Source: Allostreptomyces psammosilenae (GTDB lineage Bacteria > Actinomycetota > Actinomycetes > Streptomycetales > Streptomycetaceae). From it: DNA of 64,000 bases. The notes below the pieces were generated by a model. The model worked only from the letters and a program-made list of their open reading frames with translations, was not told the origin of the DNA and made no database searches. The stretch is from assembly GCF_013407765.1 (NCBI RefSeq), contig NZ_JACBZD010000002.1, forward strand, positions 196,001-260,000. Reading direction: 5' to 3'. This document shows, in pieces, positions 1-9,227 of this stretch (positions are counted from its first letter, which is position 1; every line of letters starts with the position of its first letter). A program made the translations under genes and the position numbers.

Positions 1-2
1 TC

Positions 3-197
3 GCGGCGCTGCCCGACCTCGACGTGGCCGTCCCGCTGCCGGACTTCCCGTGGGCCCCCAGCGACGAGCCGGTGTACTGGTCGGCGCGCCGGGTGCTGCT
101 GCACCTGCTGCGGGAGACCGCGCACCACTGCGGCCACGCCGACATCATCCGGGAGTCGCTGGACGGCGCCAACACCACCATGCAGATGGCCGGCTGA
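3..197 (+). CDS. DinB/DUF664-type protein, C-terminal fragment
   Basis: This is the last 64 residues of a gene that begins before the window. The frame reads RVLLHLLRETAHHCGHADII followed by RESLDGA, which is typical of the C-terminal helices of the DinB-like four-helix bundle (DUF664, mycothiol-dependent maleylpyruvate isomerase/DinB group). The histidines in ETAHHCGHAD are in the place of the metal-binding histidine of that fold. These proteins are cytoplasmic and are thought to act as thiol-dependent metalloenzymes; the substrate cannot be told from this fragment. It is convergent with the response regulator that follows, with about 50 bp between them. Stop TGA at 195-197. Confidence 0.72.
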   Translation, partial: AALPDLDVAVPLPDFPWAPSDEPVYWSARRVLLHLLRETAHHCGHADIIRESLDGANTTMQMAG

Positions 198-247
198 GCA
201 CACGGCCGGCTGATCCGTGCGGCGCCCGCCCGGCCTCGGCCCCGGCC

Positions 248-943
248 TCAGCCGAGGATGCCGCGCTGGTAGGCGGCGGCGACGGCCGCGGCCCGGTCGT
301 TCACGCCCAGCTTGGCGTACAGGTGGGTGAGGTGGGTCTTCACGGTGGCCTCGCTGACGAACAGGGCCGCGGCGATCTCCCGGTTGGTGGTGCCCCTGGC
401 CACCAGGGCGAGGACCTCGAACTCGCGCGAGCTGAGCGGCCGGCCCTCCGCCGGGCCGGCCGCGCCGGGCGCGCGGACCCGGGAGACCAGCCGGGAGGCC
501 ACGGCCGGGGAGAGCACGGTGCGGCCGGCCGCGGTGGCCCGGACCGCCGTGAACAGCTCGTCGCGCGGGGCGTCCTTGAGGAGGTAGCCGGTGGCGCCGG
601 CCTCGATCGCCGGGAGGGTGTCGGAGTCGGTGTCGTAGGTGGTCAGCACCAGCACCCGGCAGCGCAGGCCGCGCCGGACCAGTTCGGTGATGGCGGCCAC
701 CCCGCCGCCGCCGGGCATGCGCAGGTCCATCAGCACCACGTCCGGGTCGAGGCGTTCGGCGAGCGCCACCGCCTCGGGGCCGCTGGACGCCTCGCCGAGC
801 ACCGAGAACCCCGGGGAGGCCGCGAACATGCCGCGCAGCCCGTCGCGCACCACCGGATGGTCGTCGACGAGGAGCAGCGTGATCGGGGTGGCGTCCCGCG
901 CGGGAGCGGCGTCGGGAGCGGCGGCGTCGGCGTCATGCGTCAT
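248..943 (-). CDS. NarL/LuxR-family two-component response regulator
   Basis: This 231-residue DNA-binding response regulator is the output half of a two-component pair. The receiver domain covers roughly residues 20-140, with the acidic pair at DD27-28, the phosphoacceptor Asp73 in VVLMDLRMPG, Thr in LVLTTYDT and the Lys in YLLKDAP. A LuxR-type HTH follows at about 165-228 (LSSREFEVLALVARGTTNREIA, then VSEATVKTHLTHLYAKLGV). The ATG lies inside the end of the kinase gene, with an 11-bp overlap, so the two are almost certainly translated in a coupled way. It is the last gene of an operon with an ABC exporter (4014 down to 248), so the exporter genes or the operon itself are likely targets. Confidence 0.93.
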   Translation of the reverse strand: MTHDADAAAPDAAPARDATPITLLLVDDHPVVRDGLRGMFAASPGFSVLGEASSGPEAVALAERLDPDVVLMDLRMPGGGGVAAITELVRRGLRCRVLVLTTYDTDSDTLPAIEAGATGYLLKDAPRDELFTAVRATAAGRTVLSPAVASRLVSRVRAPGAAGPAEGRPLSSREFEVLALVARGTTNREIAAALFVSEATVKTHLTHLYAKLGVNDRAAAVAAAYQRGILG

Positions 944-2189
944 GGCGCACCAACGGTACGTGGGCGGAGACGGCCGTGCCGGCCCCGGGTTCCGACTCGA
1001 TCAGCAGGCGGCCGGCCACCCGCTCGGCGCGGGCCCGCATGCCGCCCAGTCCGAAGCCGCCCGCGGTGGAGCGCGGCGGCCGGCCGTCCGGGTCGAAGCC
1101 GCGGCCGTCGTCGCGGACGTCCAGGGTCACCTGGTCGTCCAGGTAGCTCAGGGTCACGCCGACCCGTGCGGCGTCCGCGTGCTTGGCCACGTTGGTCAGC
1201 GCCTCCTCGGCGATGCGCAGCAGCGCCGCCTCGATCTCCTCGTGGAGCGGCTCCGCGGTGCCGGTGACGGTGAGCTCCGGGCGCGCCGCGGAGGTCGTCG
1301 ACCACCGCGCCACCGCCCTGCGCAGCGCCTCCGGCAGCGTGTGGTGCTCCAGCGGCCCCGGCGCGAGGTTGTGCACCGAGCGGCGGGCCTCGCCCAGGCT
1401 GTGCCGGGCCAGCGCGGCGGCCCGCTCCACGTGGGCGCGCGCGGTGGACGGGTCACCGCTGTCGGCGGCGGCCTGCAACTGGGCGATGATGCCGGTCAGG
1501 CCCTGGGCCAGGGTGTCGTGGATCTCCGCGGCGAGACGGCGGCGCTCGTCGGCGATCCCGGCCTCCCGGGCCTGCACCAGCAACTGGGCCTGGAGCGCCT
1601 CGTTCTCCGCCAGCGCCTGCTCCAGGCGGGCGTTGGCGAGCTCCAGCGCCTCGATGGTGACCCGCTGCTCCCGTGCCTTCTCGGCCTCCTGGTCGCCGAA
1701 CCGGTCGAGGACGATCGCCAGGCAGGACTGCAGGGCGAAGAGCGCCCCGAACAGCGCCCACTGAAGGAAGGCGCCCGTGGGCGGGCCCAGCACCCCGGAC
1801 TGGGCGCCGGACATGGTGACGGCGACCGACAGCAGCCCGTACCGGCGCAGCGGGGCCGGGAGCTGGCGGCCGGCATCGAAGTAGCCCATCAGCGCGTAGA
1901 CGCAGAAGAACGGGTTCGCCCAGCTCAGCGCCAGGGCGAGCACCGCGCGCCCGACGAAGTAGCAGGTGCGGGGGCGGGACGCCTGCGGGAGCGTGCGCAG
2001 CGGCCGGTCCCACGCCACCTGCCAGCCCAGGGCCACCACGGCGAGCACGGCCGCCGCGTACGCCTCCTCCCGGTTCATCAGGGTTCCCACCGCGGCGGTC
2101 GAGATCACGGCGCCGACCCCCAGCAGCGCGTAGGGGCCCCACCGGTAGAACCGTGCCCAGCCCGGGGCAACTGGTGATGCGTCGGTCAT
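933..2189 (-). CDS. DesK-like sensor histidine kinase
   Basis: A 418-residue membrane histidine kinase. The first ~165 residues hold about six hydrophobic segments with no large extracellular loop, so it probably senses something in or at the membrane. A coiled coil (about 165-212) leads into the HisKA_3 dimerisation helix with His224 in AAEIHDTLAQGLTG, then a HATPase_c domain (N-box EEALTNVAKHAD, G-box DVRDDGRGFDP, GFGLGGMRARAE). The start at 2189 is chosen because GGAGGGACGA lies directly upstream; an upstream extension to 2321 would overlap the permease gene and has arginine-rich non-protein-like sequence. Partner of the regulator at 248-943. Its position behind an ABC exporter resembles antibiotic- or envelope-stress sensing operons; the signal is not known. 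Confidence 0.92.
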   Translation of the reverse strand: MTDASPVAPGWARFYRWGPYALLGVGAVISTAAVGTLMNREEAYAAAVLAVVALGWQVAWDRPLRTLPQASRPRTCYFVGRAVLALALSWANPFFCVYALMGYFDAGRQLPAPLRRYGLLSVAVTMSGAQSGVLGPPTGAFLQWALFGALFALQSCLAIVLDRFGDQEAEKAREQRVTIEALELANARLEQALAENEALQAQLLVQAREAGIADERRRLAAEIHDTLAQGLTGIIAQLQAAADSGDPSTARAHVERAAALARHSLGEARRSVHNLAPGPLEHHTLPEALRRAVARWSTTSAARPELTVTGTAEPLHEEIEAALLRIAEEALTNVAKHADAARVGVTLSYLDDQVTLDVRDDGRGFDPDGRPPRSTAGGFGLGGMRARAERVAGRLLIESEPGAGTAVSAHVPLVRHDA

Positions 2190-2242
2190 TCGTCCCTCCC
2201 CGCGTCGTACGCCGCCCCGCCCAACCCGCGCGCGACGCCTGG

Positions 2243-2995
2243 CTACTCCCAGCGGAACCAGCGCGCCGCCACCGCGGTCAGCCCCGCGGCCCACACGGCG
2301 AGCACGGCCAGCAGCGACCACGCCGGCCAGCCGCCGGTGGCGGCCTGGTCCAGGGCCTGGGTGGCCGCGCCGAACGGGGTGAGTTCCAGCACCCGGAGCA
2401 GGGGGTCGGGCAGCACCTGGATCGGCACGTACACCCCGGCCGCGAACATCGCCGGGAAGAAGACCATCATGCCGACCGCCGAGGCGACCCGCACCGTCCG
2501 GGAGAACGCCGTGATCACCGCGCCCATGGCCAGCACCGCCAGCACGGCGAGCGCCAGCGCCACGGCGTAGCCGAGCGGCTGCTCGGGCAGCGCGATCCCG
2601 AAGGCCAGCCGACCCACGGCCAGGACCAGCAGCGTGGAGAGCACGACGGCGACGGCGTGCAGGGCGATCTGGGCGGCCAGCAGGTCGGCGGGGCGCGCCG
2701 GCGTGGTGCGCATCCGGCGCAGGATGCCCTTCTCCCGGTAACCGGTCAGCACGGTGGGCTGGGTCTGCAGGCCGGCCGAGATCAGCCCGATCAGCACGGC
2801 GGTGGGGGCGTACAGGTCGATGACCCGGCGGCCGCCGATGTTCTCGTCGGCCTCCCGGAAGCCGGGCACCAGGCCGAGGGCGACGAGCAGCAGGGTGGGG
2901 AACGCCAGCACCCAGAAGAGGGTGGACGGTTCCCGGAGGAACAGCCGGGCCTCCGTCCGCAGGACGGCCACGGAGGTGGGGGTGAGCACGGGCAT
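2243..2995 (-). CDS. ABC-2 type exporter permease
   Basis: A 250-residue integral membrane subunit of an ABC exporter. Six hydrophobic segments are visible, for example STLFWVLAFPTLLLVALGLV near residue 25 and LLAVLAVWAAGLTAVAA near the end. The motif GYREKGILRRMRTTPARP between the second and third segments is the coupling-helix region typical of ABC-2/DrrB-like permeases. The start at 2995 has CCCAGGAGA about 9 bases upstream; the reading frame is open further upstream but runs into low-complexity Pro/Gly sequence. It lies 68 bp after the ATPase gene (3064-4014) and 53 bp before the kinase gene in one operon. Substrate unknown; drugs, lipids or peptides are usual for this family. Confidence 0.9.
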   Translation of the reverse strand: MPVLTPTSVAVLRTEARLFLREPSTLFWVLAFPTLLLVALGLVPGFREADENIGGRRVIDLYAPTAVLIGLISAGLQTQPTVLTGYREKGILRRMRTTPARPADLLAAQIALHAVAVVLSTLLVLAVGRLAFGIALPEQPLGYAVALALAVLAVLAMGAVITAFSRTVRVASAVGMMVFFPAMFAAGVYVPIQVLPDPLLRVLELTPFGAATQALDQAATGGWPAWSLLAVLAVWAAGLTAVAARWFRWE

Positions 2996-3063
2996 TGCGG
3001 ATGTCTCCTGGGGTGGATGGACCGGGTGGGGCGGGTGGGCCGGGCCGGGTGGGCCCGGCGGCG

Positions 3064-4014
3064 TCACGGGGCCGGCACCTCGGGCTGCTCGGCGGGGTCG
3101 GACTGCTCGGTGAGGCCGGACTGCTCGGTGAGGCCGAGGAAGGCGTCGTCCAGGGTGGTGTCCACCACCCGCAGCTCCCTCGCGGTGATCCGGCTGCGGG
3201 CGAGCAGGGTGATCACGGCGTTCACCGTCTCGTCGGTGCCGTGGATGGTCAGGCGCCCGTCGCGCTCGGCCACGGACGTCGCACCGGGCAGCGCGGCCAG
3301 CTCCGCGTCGGGCAGGGGTTCGGAGGGCCGCAACGAGATCACCGTCGGGCTCGCCGAGCGGCTGATCAGGCCGTCCGGGGTGTCCAGCGCCACCACGCGG
3401 CCCCGGTCGATGACGGCGACCCGGTCGCACAGCCGCTGGGCCTCCGCCATGAAGTGGGTGACCAGGAGGATCGTCACCCCGGACGCCCGGATGTCCTCGA
3501 CCATCTCCCAGGTGTCGCGGCGTGCCCGCGGGTCGAGCGCGGTGGTCAGCTCGTCGAACACCACGATCCGCGGGTTCCCGATCAGCGCCAGGGCGATGAA
3601 CAGGCGCTGCTTCTGCCCACCGGACAGCTTGCCGAAGGGCTTCCCCAACAGCTCGCCGAGGCCGAGCCGGTCGGCGAGGGGCCGCCAGGCGGCCGGCTTC
3701 GGGTACAGGGCGGCGTACAGCTCCAGCGCCTCGCGGACGGTGAGCCTCGCCTGCAGCTCGCTCTCCTGCAACTGCACCCCGAGCAGCCGGGTCAGCTCGC
3801 GCCGGTCGCGTGCCGGGTCAAGCCCGGCCACCCGCACGGTTCCGGCGTCCGCTGTCCGCAGGCCCTCGACGCACTCGACGGTGGTGGTCTTCCCGGCGCC
3901 GTTGGGGCCGAGGATCCCGAAGATCTCCCCCTCCTCGACGGCGAAGGTCACGCCGTCGACGACGGCCTTCCCGCCGTAGGACTTCCGGAGCTCGTTGACT
4001 TCGACGATCGACAT
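3064..4014 (-). CDS. ABC exporter ATP-binding protein (DrrA-like)
   Basis: A 316-residue cytoplasmic ATPase of a DrrA/CcmA-type exporter. Walker A is GPNGAGKTT at residues 36-44, the signature is LSGGQKQRLF, Walker B is RIVVFDE and the switch His is in ILLVTHFMAEAQ. A C-terminal extension of about 90 residues, usual for drug-exporter ATPases, ends with a short imperfect repeat (GLTEQSGLTEQSDPAEQ). In Walker B the usual P of the D-loop is replaced (FDELTTALDPRARR), but the catalytic Glu is kept. First gene of the operon with the permease and the two-component pair; start at 4014 with a GAAGG ribosome site. Confidence 0.92.
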   Translation of the reverse strand: MSIVEVNELRKSYGGKAVVDGVTFAVEEGEIFGILGPNGAGKTTTVECVEGLRTADAGTVRVAGLDPARDRRELTRLLGVQLQESELQARLTVREALELYAALYPKPAAWRPLADRLGLGELLGKPFGKLSGGQKQRLFIALALIGNPRIVVFDELTTALDPRARRDTWEMVEDIRASGVTILLVTHFMAEAQRLCDRVAVIDRGRVVALDTPDGLISRSASPTVISLRPSEPLPDAELAALPGATSVAERDGRLTIHGTDETVNAVITLLARSRITARELRVVDTTLDDAFLGLTEQSGLTEQSDPAEQPEVPAP

Positions 4015-4192
4015 GCCTTCAGCCTGGCCGCGCAGCCCTCGGCCCGGTATCGGCCATCACGCTCGGACGGGCATCAGCCGATCGGCTGATGCCCGTCCAC
4101 CACCCGTCCATCGCCCGGCCCGCTCCGGCGGCTGGTCCGGCCGGGCCGGGGCCCCGTGGCCGCTCGCGCCGGTGCGGTGGCCGGCCGTGCCG

Positions 4193-4621
4193 TCACCGGA
4201 AGCGGGCGACGTAGCGGCGCTGCCACGGGGTCTCGACGGCGCGCCGGGCGTAGTTCCGCCGGACGTACTCCACCGCCTGGTCGTTCGGTACCCCGTCCAG
4301 CACGGCGAGGCAGGCCAGGGCCGTGCCGGTCCGGCCGAAGCCGCCGCCGCAGGCCACCTCGACGCGCTCGCCGCCGGCGCGCGTCCACGCCTCGCGCAGG
4401 GTCTCGGCGGCTGCCGCGCGGTCGCTGGGCAGCCAGAAGTCCGGCCAGCGCAGCCAGCGGCTCTCCCAGCCGACGGCGGGCGGTTCCTGGCCCAGCAGGT
4501 ACACGGCGAAGGTCGGCTCCGGCCCGTCCGGGAGCGGGTGGCGCAGCCCCCGCCCACGCACCAGCCGGCCCGATGGCAGTCGCAGCACGCCCCGCGCCGA
4601 GGGCTCCCAAATGGCGGTCAT
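4193..4621 (-). CDS. Protein-tyrosine-phosphatase-like protein
   Basis: A 142-residue small cytoplasmic protein. The segment EVACGGGFGRTGTALACLAV (Cys91 to Arg97) has the C-x5-R-T/S-G loop of the cysteine-dependent dual-specificity/tyrosine phosphatase fold, so it probably hydrolyses a phosphoester through a phospho-cysteine. The His that normally precedes the Cys (HC-x5-R) is Ala here, which may lower the activity. The N-terminus (WEPSARGVLRLPSGRLVRGR) is common to this actinobacterial group. I chose Met at 4621; the upstream extension to 4693 is Pro/Arg rich. The gene stands alone between two same-strand genes. Confidence 0.75.
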   Translation of the reverse strand: MTAIWEPSARGVLRLPSGRLVRGRGLRHPLPDGPEPTFAVYLLGQEPPAVGWESRWLRWPDFWLPSDRAAAAETLREAWTRAGGERVEVACGGGFGRTGTALACLAVLDGVPNDQAVEYVRRNYARRAVETPWQRRYVARFR

Positions 4622-4792
4622 GGGCGCGAGCCTAGCCACCGGGCGCGGCCCCGCCCATGGGCCGGAGCGCTCCGGGCGGGGCCGTTCGCCCACGGCTGAC
4701 CGGACCCCTGCGGGCGGTGGGTGGGCCGGCCGGCCGCGCGGTTCGGTCGCCGTCCCGCCGCGCGGTGGGTGGGCCTCCCGCGCGTGGTTCGG

Positions 4793-7783
4793 TCAGCCGT
4801 CGACCTCCGCGTCGGCCACGCCGGTGATCCGGTGCAGGGCGAAGGTGCGCACCGTGTCGCCCTGGTGGTCGTAGGCGGTGACGAAGCCGCCGGCGACCCG
4901 CAGCGGGGCGATCAGCCGGCGCCCCCCGCCGCCCTCGGTGTCCAGGTAGCCGATCCACACCTGCTCGCCGCCGAGCGCGGCCGCCTGGAGGGCCGCCAGC
5001 GTCTCGGCGGGCGTGCCGCGCGGCAGCTCCCCGGGCCGCAGCCGCGCCGCGCCGTTCCGGCTCCCGGCTCCGGCGCCGGAGCCCGCCCCGGAGCCGCCCA
5101 GGGCGGGGGCGGCGGCGCCGCGCTGCTGCGCCGACCCGCCCTCGCCGGCCCGGACGGCCCGCACCACGGCCCGCAGCAGCACCTCGTCCGGCGGCGCCGG
5201 GCTGTCCGGCACCGGCGCGGGCGGGGTGCGGGGCGGGGTGCGCCGGCGGTCCGGGCGGTTGATCACGACGTCCCCGGCGTCCGACTCGGCCGCCGGGGCG
5301 TAGCCCATCTCCCGCAACCGCTCCAGCACGACGTCCGGCGCGGCCGCCGCCGCCAGCACGGTCGGGGCCAGGCGGCGCAGGCCCAGGTGGAGGGCGCGGC
5401 GGTCCGTGACGATCTCGGCCAGCAGCGCCTCGTCGTCGCAGCGCAGGTAGGCCGAGGCGGCGCCGACGCGCAGCCGCCCGTGCCGGCGCGCCACGTCGTC
5501 GATCAGGTAGGCGAGCGGCTGCGGCAGCGGCGTGCGGGAGTGCTCGGCCAGGAAGTCGCGCAGCTCCGCCGCGGTGCGCCCGGCGTCCAGCGCGCGGCGC
5601 ACCGACTCGGGGGTGAAGCGGTAGACGGTGGCGCCGCCCTTGGACTCGATGTCCGCGGCCAGCGCCATCGCCGCCGCCAGGTCGCCGCGCAGCGGGCCGG
5701 GGGCGATGGCCGTCAGGTCCGCCTGGAGCAGCACGTGATCGAGCGGTTCGGGGAGCAGCGGGGCCAGCAGGCGGGCCGCGGTGGCCGCCCGCCGGACGGT
5801 GTCGGCCCGCTCGTGGGCGCCGGCCAGGTCGGCGATCCGGGCGACGGCCGCGTTCTCGGCCCCTTCGCCGCCCTCGGCCGCGTCCCCGGCCGCCGCCTCC
5901 GCCACCAGCCGGGACAGCTCGGCCAGCACAGTCGACTCGCCGGCGCCCTCGGCCTGCGGGCCTTCCGCCTGCGGGGCTTCCGCCTGCGGGGCTTCCGCCC
6001 GCGGGCTCCCCGGCCCGGGGCCGTCCGGCAGCAGCGCGCGGGCGAACGAGGAGAGGGCGCCGCGGCCGGTGACGCCCAGCCAGGCCGCCTCCCGCACCGT
6101 CCAGCGCACCAGGTCGTCGCGGAGGGTGCCGCGTCCCGCGCCGGTGGTGGCGGGGACGGCGCTGCCGTCGCGCTCGGTGGGCACCCCGGCGGGCGTCACG
6201 GTGCGGGCCCGGCTGGCCCGGAGCGGGCGGTACCAGCCGACCACCTCGACCAACTGCTCGGCGGTCAGTGCCGCACCGGGGCCGGCCTGGGCCAGCAGGC
6301 CGAGGGTGAGCGCCCGGATCTCCGGGGCGGGCCCCCGGTCCAGGCCGGGGCCGAGCACGCCGAGCACCCGCCCGCGCCCGTCCCGGCCGCCCACCGGCCC
6401 GCTGCTGCGGGTCGCGGACAGCCAGGGCGTCACCAGCGCCGTCCACCGCCGCTCGGCGGGCAGCGCCAGCCAGGCGTCGTAGGCGGGGGTGGGCGCGTAG
6501 CTCTCGTCGTCCTCGCCGTCCGAGGCCACCAGCCCGGCGGCGTAGGCGACCTCCAGCCAGAACGCCGCCTCCGCCTCGGTGAGGTCCAGCGCGGCGGCGG
6601 TGCGCCGCAGGTCGCGGACGCCGAGTCCGCCGGCGCGCAGCACGGGCGGGCCGGCCGACGTCCAGTCCTCCAGCAGTTCCTCCACCACGCGCAGGGCGGC
6701 GAACGCCTGCCCGGCCGCGGCGGCGTCCACCGTCGCCGGATCGTGCCGGGTGGGCGGTGGCGTGGGCGGGGCCGGGTGCAGCTCCCGGTGGGCCCGGCCG
6801 CCGCGCAGGTGCAGGCCGACCTCCCGGGGCAGCACCACGGAGCGGCGGCCGAACGGGATCAGCAGGGCGTGGGCCAGCAGCCACTCCACCGGCGTGCCGG
6901 CCTGCTCCGCCGAGACCGGGCGGGTGGCGTCCTGGACGCTGCCCAGCGGCGGACCCCACACCAGGCGGGCCAGCACCCGCATGGCGCCCTCCGGAGCCTG
7001 CGCGATCAGCGCGCCGAGCCGGTCGCGGTCCCGGAACAGGTCGGTGATGGCGGCCACGGCGCTGACCGGGTCCGGGGTGGGCGGCAGGCCCAGGTCCGCC
7101 AGCATCTGCTGGAGCCGCGCCGGCGACATCCCGGCGGTGCACTCGGCCAGCGTGGGGCCGAGACCGGTCGGCGAGGCGGCCAGGGCGGGCGCCGCCGCGG
7201 GCTGCCCGGAGGCCGTCGGGGTGCCGGGGGAGGAGGGCAGCGGCGGCGGGGCGAGCATGTCCCGGACGGTCCGGATCAGGTGCAGCGCGTCCGGCGGCCC
7301 CCACAGCAGGGCCTGCGCGCGCAGCCGGCCCAGGGCGTCGGCCAGCGGGGCGTCCAGCTCGGCGGCGGTGGGGGCGGGCACGGCGGCGGGGCCGGTCGGG
7401 GCGCCGCCGGTCGTGGTGCCGCCGGCCGTGCCGGTTGCGCCGCCGGGCGTGCCGCCGGCCCCCTCGGGTGGGACGGCGGGGCGGGAGCCGTCGCCCACCA
7501 GCAGGTGCAGCAGCGTCTCGTGCGAGGTGCCGTCCGGGGCGACGGCCAGCGCCTCGGCGACCTCCAGGGTGAAGCGGTCCAGGCGCTCCAGGGCGCGGAT
7601 CACGGAGGTGCGGGTGCTGGCGCGGGTGGCGAGCTGGGTGAGATCGGCGGGGATCGGCGAGAGCAGGTCCGGGCGCGCGCGGAGCACGGCGGCCAGGGCG
7701 TCGTCACCACGGGCGCGTAGGTCCTCGGCGAGGGTGCGCGGCGCCGGTCGCCGCAGGGGCTGCTCGGTTGGCCGGGTGGTCAT
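4793..7783 (-). CDS. XPB/Ssl2-like helicase C-terminal domain protein with WYL-like tail
   Basis: A 996-residue cytoplasmic protein of the actinobacterial 'helicase-associated / Helicase_C_3' group. The middle part (about 590-760) has the recognised block YRFTPESVRRALDAGRTAAE, then DFLAEHSRTPLPQPLAYLID and RVGAASAYLRCDDE, as in the domain related to the damage-recognition part of XPB/Ssl2. I see no Walker A or DEAD/DEAH motif, so it is probably not a helicase by itself. The last ~70 residues (EQVWIGYLDTEGGGGRRLIA, then FALHRITGV) look like a WYL ligand-binding domain, so it may be a nucleic-acid- or nucleotide-sensing protein. Low-complexity Ala/Gly/Pro linkers include a repeat around 5940-6000 (AEAPQAEAPQAEGPQAEG). 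The start MTTRPTEQ at 7783 is preferred; a longer frame exists to 8038 but crosses the promoter region. Confidence 0.8.
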   Translation of the reverse strand: MTTRPTEQPLRRPAPRTLAEDLRARGDDALAAVLRARPDLLSPIPADLTQLATRASTRTSVIRALERLDRFTLEVAEALAVAPDGTSHETLLHLLVGDGSRPAVPPEGAGGTPGGATGTAGGTTTGGAPTGPAAVPAPTAAELDAPLADALGRLRAQALLWGPPDALHLIRTVRDMLAPPPLPSSPGTPTASGQPAAAPALAASPTGLGPTLAECTAGMSPARLQQMLADLGLPPTPDPVSAVAAITDLFRDRDRLGALIAQAPEGAMRVLARLVWGPPLGSVQDATRPVSAEQAGTPVEWLLAHALLIPFGRRSVVLPREVGLHLRGGRAHRELHPAPPTPPPTRHDPATVDAAAAGQAFAALRVVEELLEDWTSAGPPVLRAGGLGVRDLRRTAAALDLTEAEAAFWLEVAYAAGLVASDGEDDESYAPTPAYDAWLALPAERRWTALVTPWLSATRSSGPVGGRDGRGRVLGVLGPGLDRGPAPEIRALTLGLLAQAGPGAALTAEQLVEVVGWYRPLRASRARTVTPAGVPTERDGSAVPATTGAGRGTLRDDLVRWTVREAAWLGVTGRGALSSFARALLPDGPGPGSPRAEAPQAEAPQAEGPQAEGAGESTVLAELSRLVAEAAAGDAAEGGEGAENAAVARIADLAGAHERADTVRRAATAARLLAPLLPEPLDHVLLQADLTAIAPGPLRGDLAAAMALAADIESKGGATVYRFTPESVRRALDAGRTAAELRDFLAEHSRTPLPQPLAYLIDDVARRHGRLRVGAASAYLRCDDEALLAEIVTDRRALHLGLRRLAPTVLAAAAAPDVVLERLREMGYAPAAESDAGDVVINRPDRRRTPPRTPPAPVPDSPAPPDEVLLRAVVRAVRAGEGGSAQQRGAAAPALGGSGAGSGAGAGSRNGAARLRPGELPRGTPAETLAALQAAALGGEQVWIGYLDTEGGGGRRLIAPLRVAGGFVTAYDHQGDTVRTFALHRITGVADAEVDG

Positions 7784-8018
7784 TCCGTCCAGCCTAGAGC
7801 CTGTGGTGGGGTGCGCGGGATGGCGAGCGGAATCGACGCCCGTGCGTGCCCCGCGGGGCGGCGTTCCGGGCCGGGGCGGGGTGGGCGGGAGCGGCCCGTG
7901 CCGGTGGCCGTGCGGGTGCGGCGAATACCGGCGGATGGCCGGACGGTGCGGGAGCATGATGGTCTGTCGGCGCGGTGCCGGGCCTTGCTGGGGCGTGAGA
8001 GGAGCGGTGGAGATCGCG

Positions 8019-9227
8019 ATGAGCGTCGAGGGCGACAAGCTGGTCTACGACTACCTCAGCCGGGTCGCCGACCTGGCCCGTGGCGAGCTGCCGCCCGACC
8101 GCCGCATCCGGCTGGTGGCGCGGCTGCGCGAGGAGATCGACGGCGCCCTCGGGCCGACCCCCAGCACCGGCGCGGTCCGGCGGGTGCTCGGCCGCCTCGG
8201 CGAACCGGAGGCGGTGGTGCGCCGGGAGGCGACCGGGGGCGGGGGAGCGGGAGCGGCCGAGGGGTTCGACCCGGCGCCGCTTCGTCCACAGCCTGTGGAC
8301 AACGGTGGCGGTGGCGGAGGCGGCGAGCAGCCGTCGCCCCGCCGTAGGCCGGGCGGGCTCGGCGGGGCGCTGCGGCTGCCGCGCCAGTCGTCCGGGCCAC
8401 GCGAGCGCGGCGCGGACGACGCCGGGGCCGCTCCGGCGGAGCCCGCCGACGCCCCCCGGCTACCGGCCCAGGCCGGCGAGCCGTCCGCCGGACCGTCGCC
8501 GTCGTTGCCCTTCGGGGAGGCCGGGCCTGAACCGGGCGGTGGCGCGCGCTGGGACTCGGTCACCTGGGCGGAGGCGCTCAAGGCCGGCAAACTGGGCCCG
8601 ATCGTCCCGCAGACCGAACTCGACCCGACCCAGCCGGGCGAAGCGCGGCTGCTCCCCACCAGCATGCCGGGGGTCGTCGGCGGCCTGATCGTGCCCGCGG
8701 CGAACCCGGTGAAGGACGACGTTCCGGAGAAGCCCGGCGACCAGGGCACGCCGGCCGGCAAGGACGCGGCCGACCAGGCCAAGGACGGCGCCCCCGCCGG
8801 ACGCCGGCCCGGACCCGGCCGCCGACTCGCCCGCGCCGTCTTCGGCGCGGGCCGCCGAGGGGGCGGGGCCTCCGGCGAAGCGGCCGGGCCGCGCCGGCTG
8901 TTCCTCACCGAGTGGCTCGCGGTCGGCCTGCTGGTCGCCGGTGCCGTCTGGCCGGCCGTCGTGCTGAGCTTCGGCGGCTGGGTGCTGGCGTACCTGTCCA
9001 CGTCGCTGCGCGTCTGGGAGGCGCGGGCGGCGTCGATCGGCGTCCCACTGCTCACGGTGGGCGGAGCGGCGGCCCTGTACTGGGCCCGCACCACGGGCCG
9101 CCTGGGCGAGGTCTACACCGAAGCCCAGGCCGACGCCTACGTGCAGGCGGCCATGAGCACAGTGCCGCGCGTAGCCGCCGTCCTCTCGGCGATCTTCCTC
9201 CTCTGGCGGATCACCCGCGGCCGTTGA
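8019..9227 (+). CDS. Conserved streptomycete membrane protein with long disordered linker
   Basis: 402 residues. The N-terminal ~75 residues (DYLSRVADLARGELPPDRRI, then GRLGEPEAVV) form a helical domain like the ones at the start of many actinobacterial DUF1700/HAAS-type proteins. A disordered Gly/Pro-rich region of ~220 residues follows, and three hydrophobic segments close the protein (WLAVGLLVAGAVWPAVVL, IGVPLLTVGGAAALY, VPRVAAVLSAIFLLWRI). The role is not known; an HAAS-like domain suggests contact with a cytoplasmic partner. ATG 8019 is preferred (GGAG 6 bases upstream); GTG 8007 is also possible. The 3' end overlaps the convergent radical-SAM-like gene by 17 bp. Confidence 0.78.
   Translation: MSVEGDKLVYDYLSRVADLARGELPPDRRIRLVARLREEIDGALGPTPSTGAVRRVLGRLGEPEAVVRREATGGGGAGAAEGFDPAPLRPQPVDNGGGGGGGEQPSPRRRPGGLGGALRLPRQSSGPRERGADDAGAAPAEPADAPRLPAQAGEPSAGPSPSLPFGEAGPEPGGGARWDSVTWAEALKAGKLGPIVPQTELDPTQPGEARLLPTSMPGVVGGLIVPAANPVKDDVPEKPGDQGTPAGKDAADQAKDGAPAGRRPGPGRRLARAVFGAGRRGGGASGEAAGPRRLFLTEWLAVGLLVAGAVWPAVVLSFGGWVLAYLSTSLRVWEARAASIGVPLLTVGGAAALYWARTTGRLGEVYTEAQADAYVQAAMSTVPRVAAVLSAIFLLWRITRGR

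Noticed and set aside
4632-7720. Very long open frames on both strands opposite or overlapping the XPB-like gene
   Set aside because: They are rich in Arg/Gly/Pro or Gln/His, lack any motif and mirror the codon positions of the true gene; typical GC-skew shadows.
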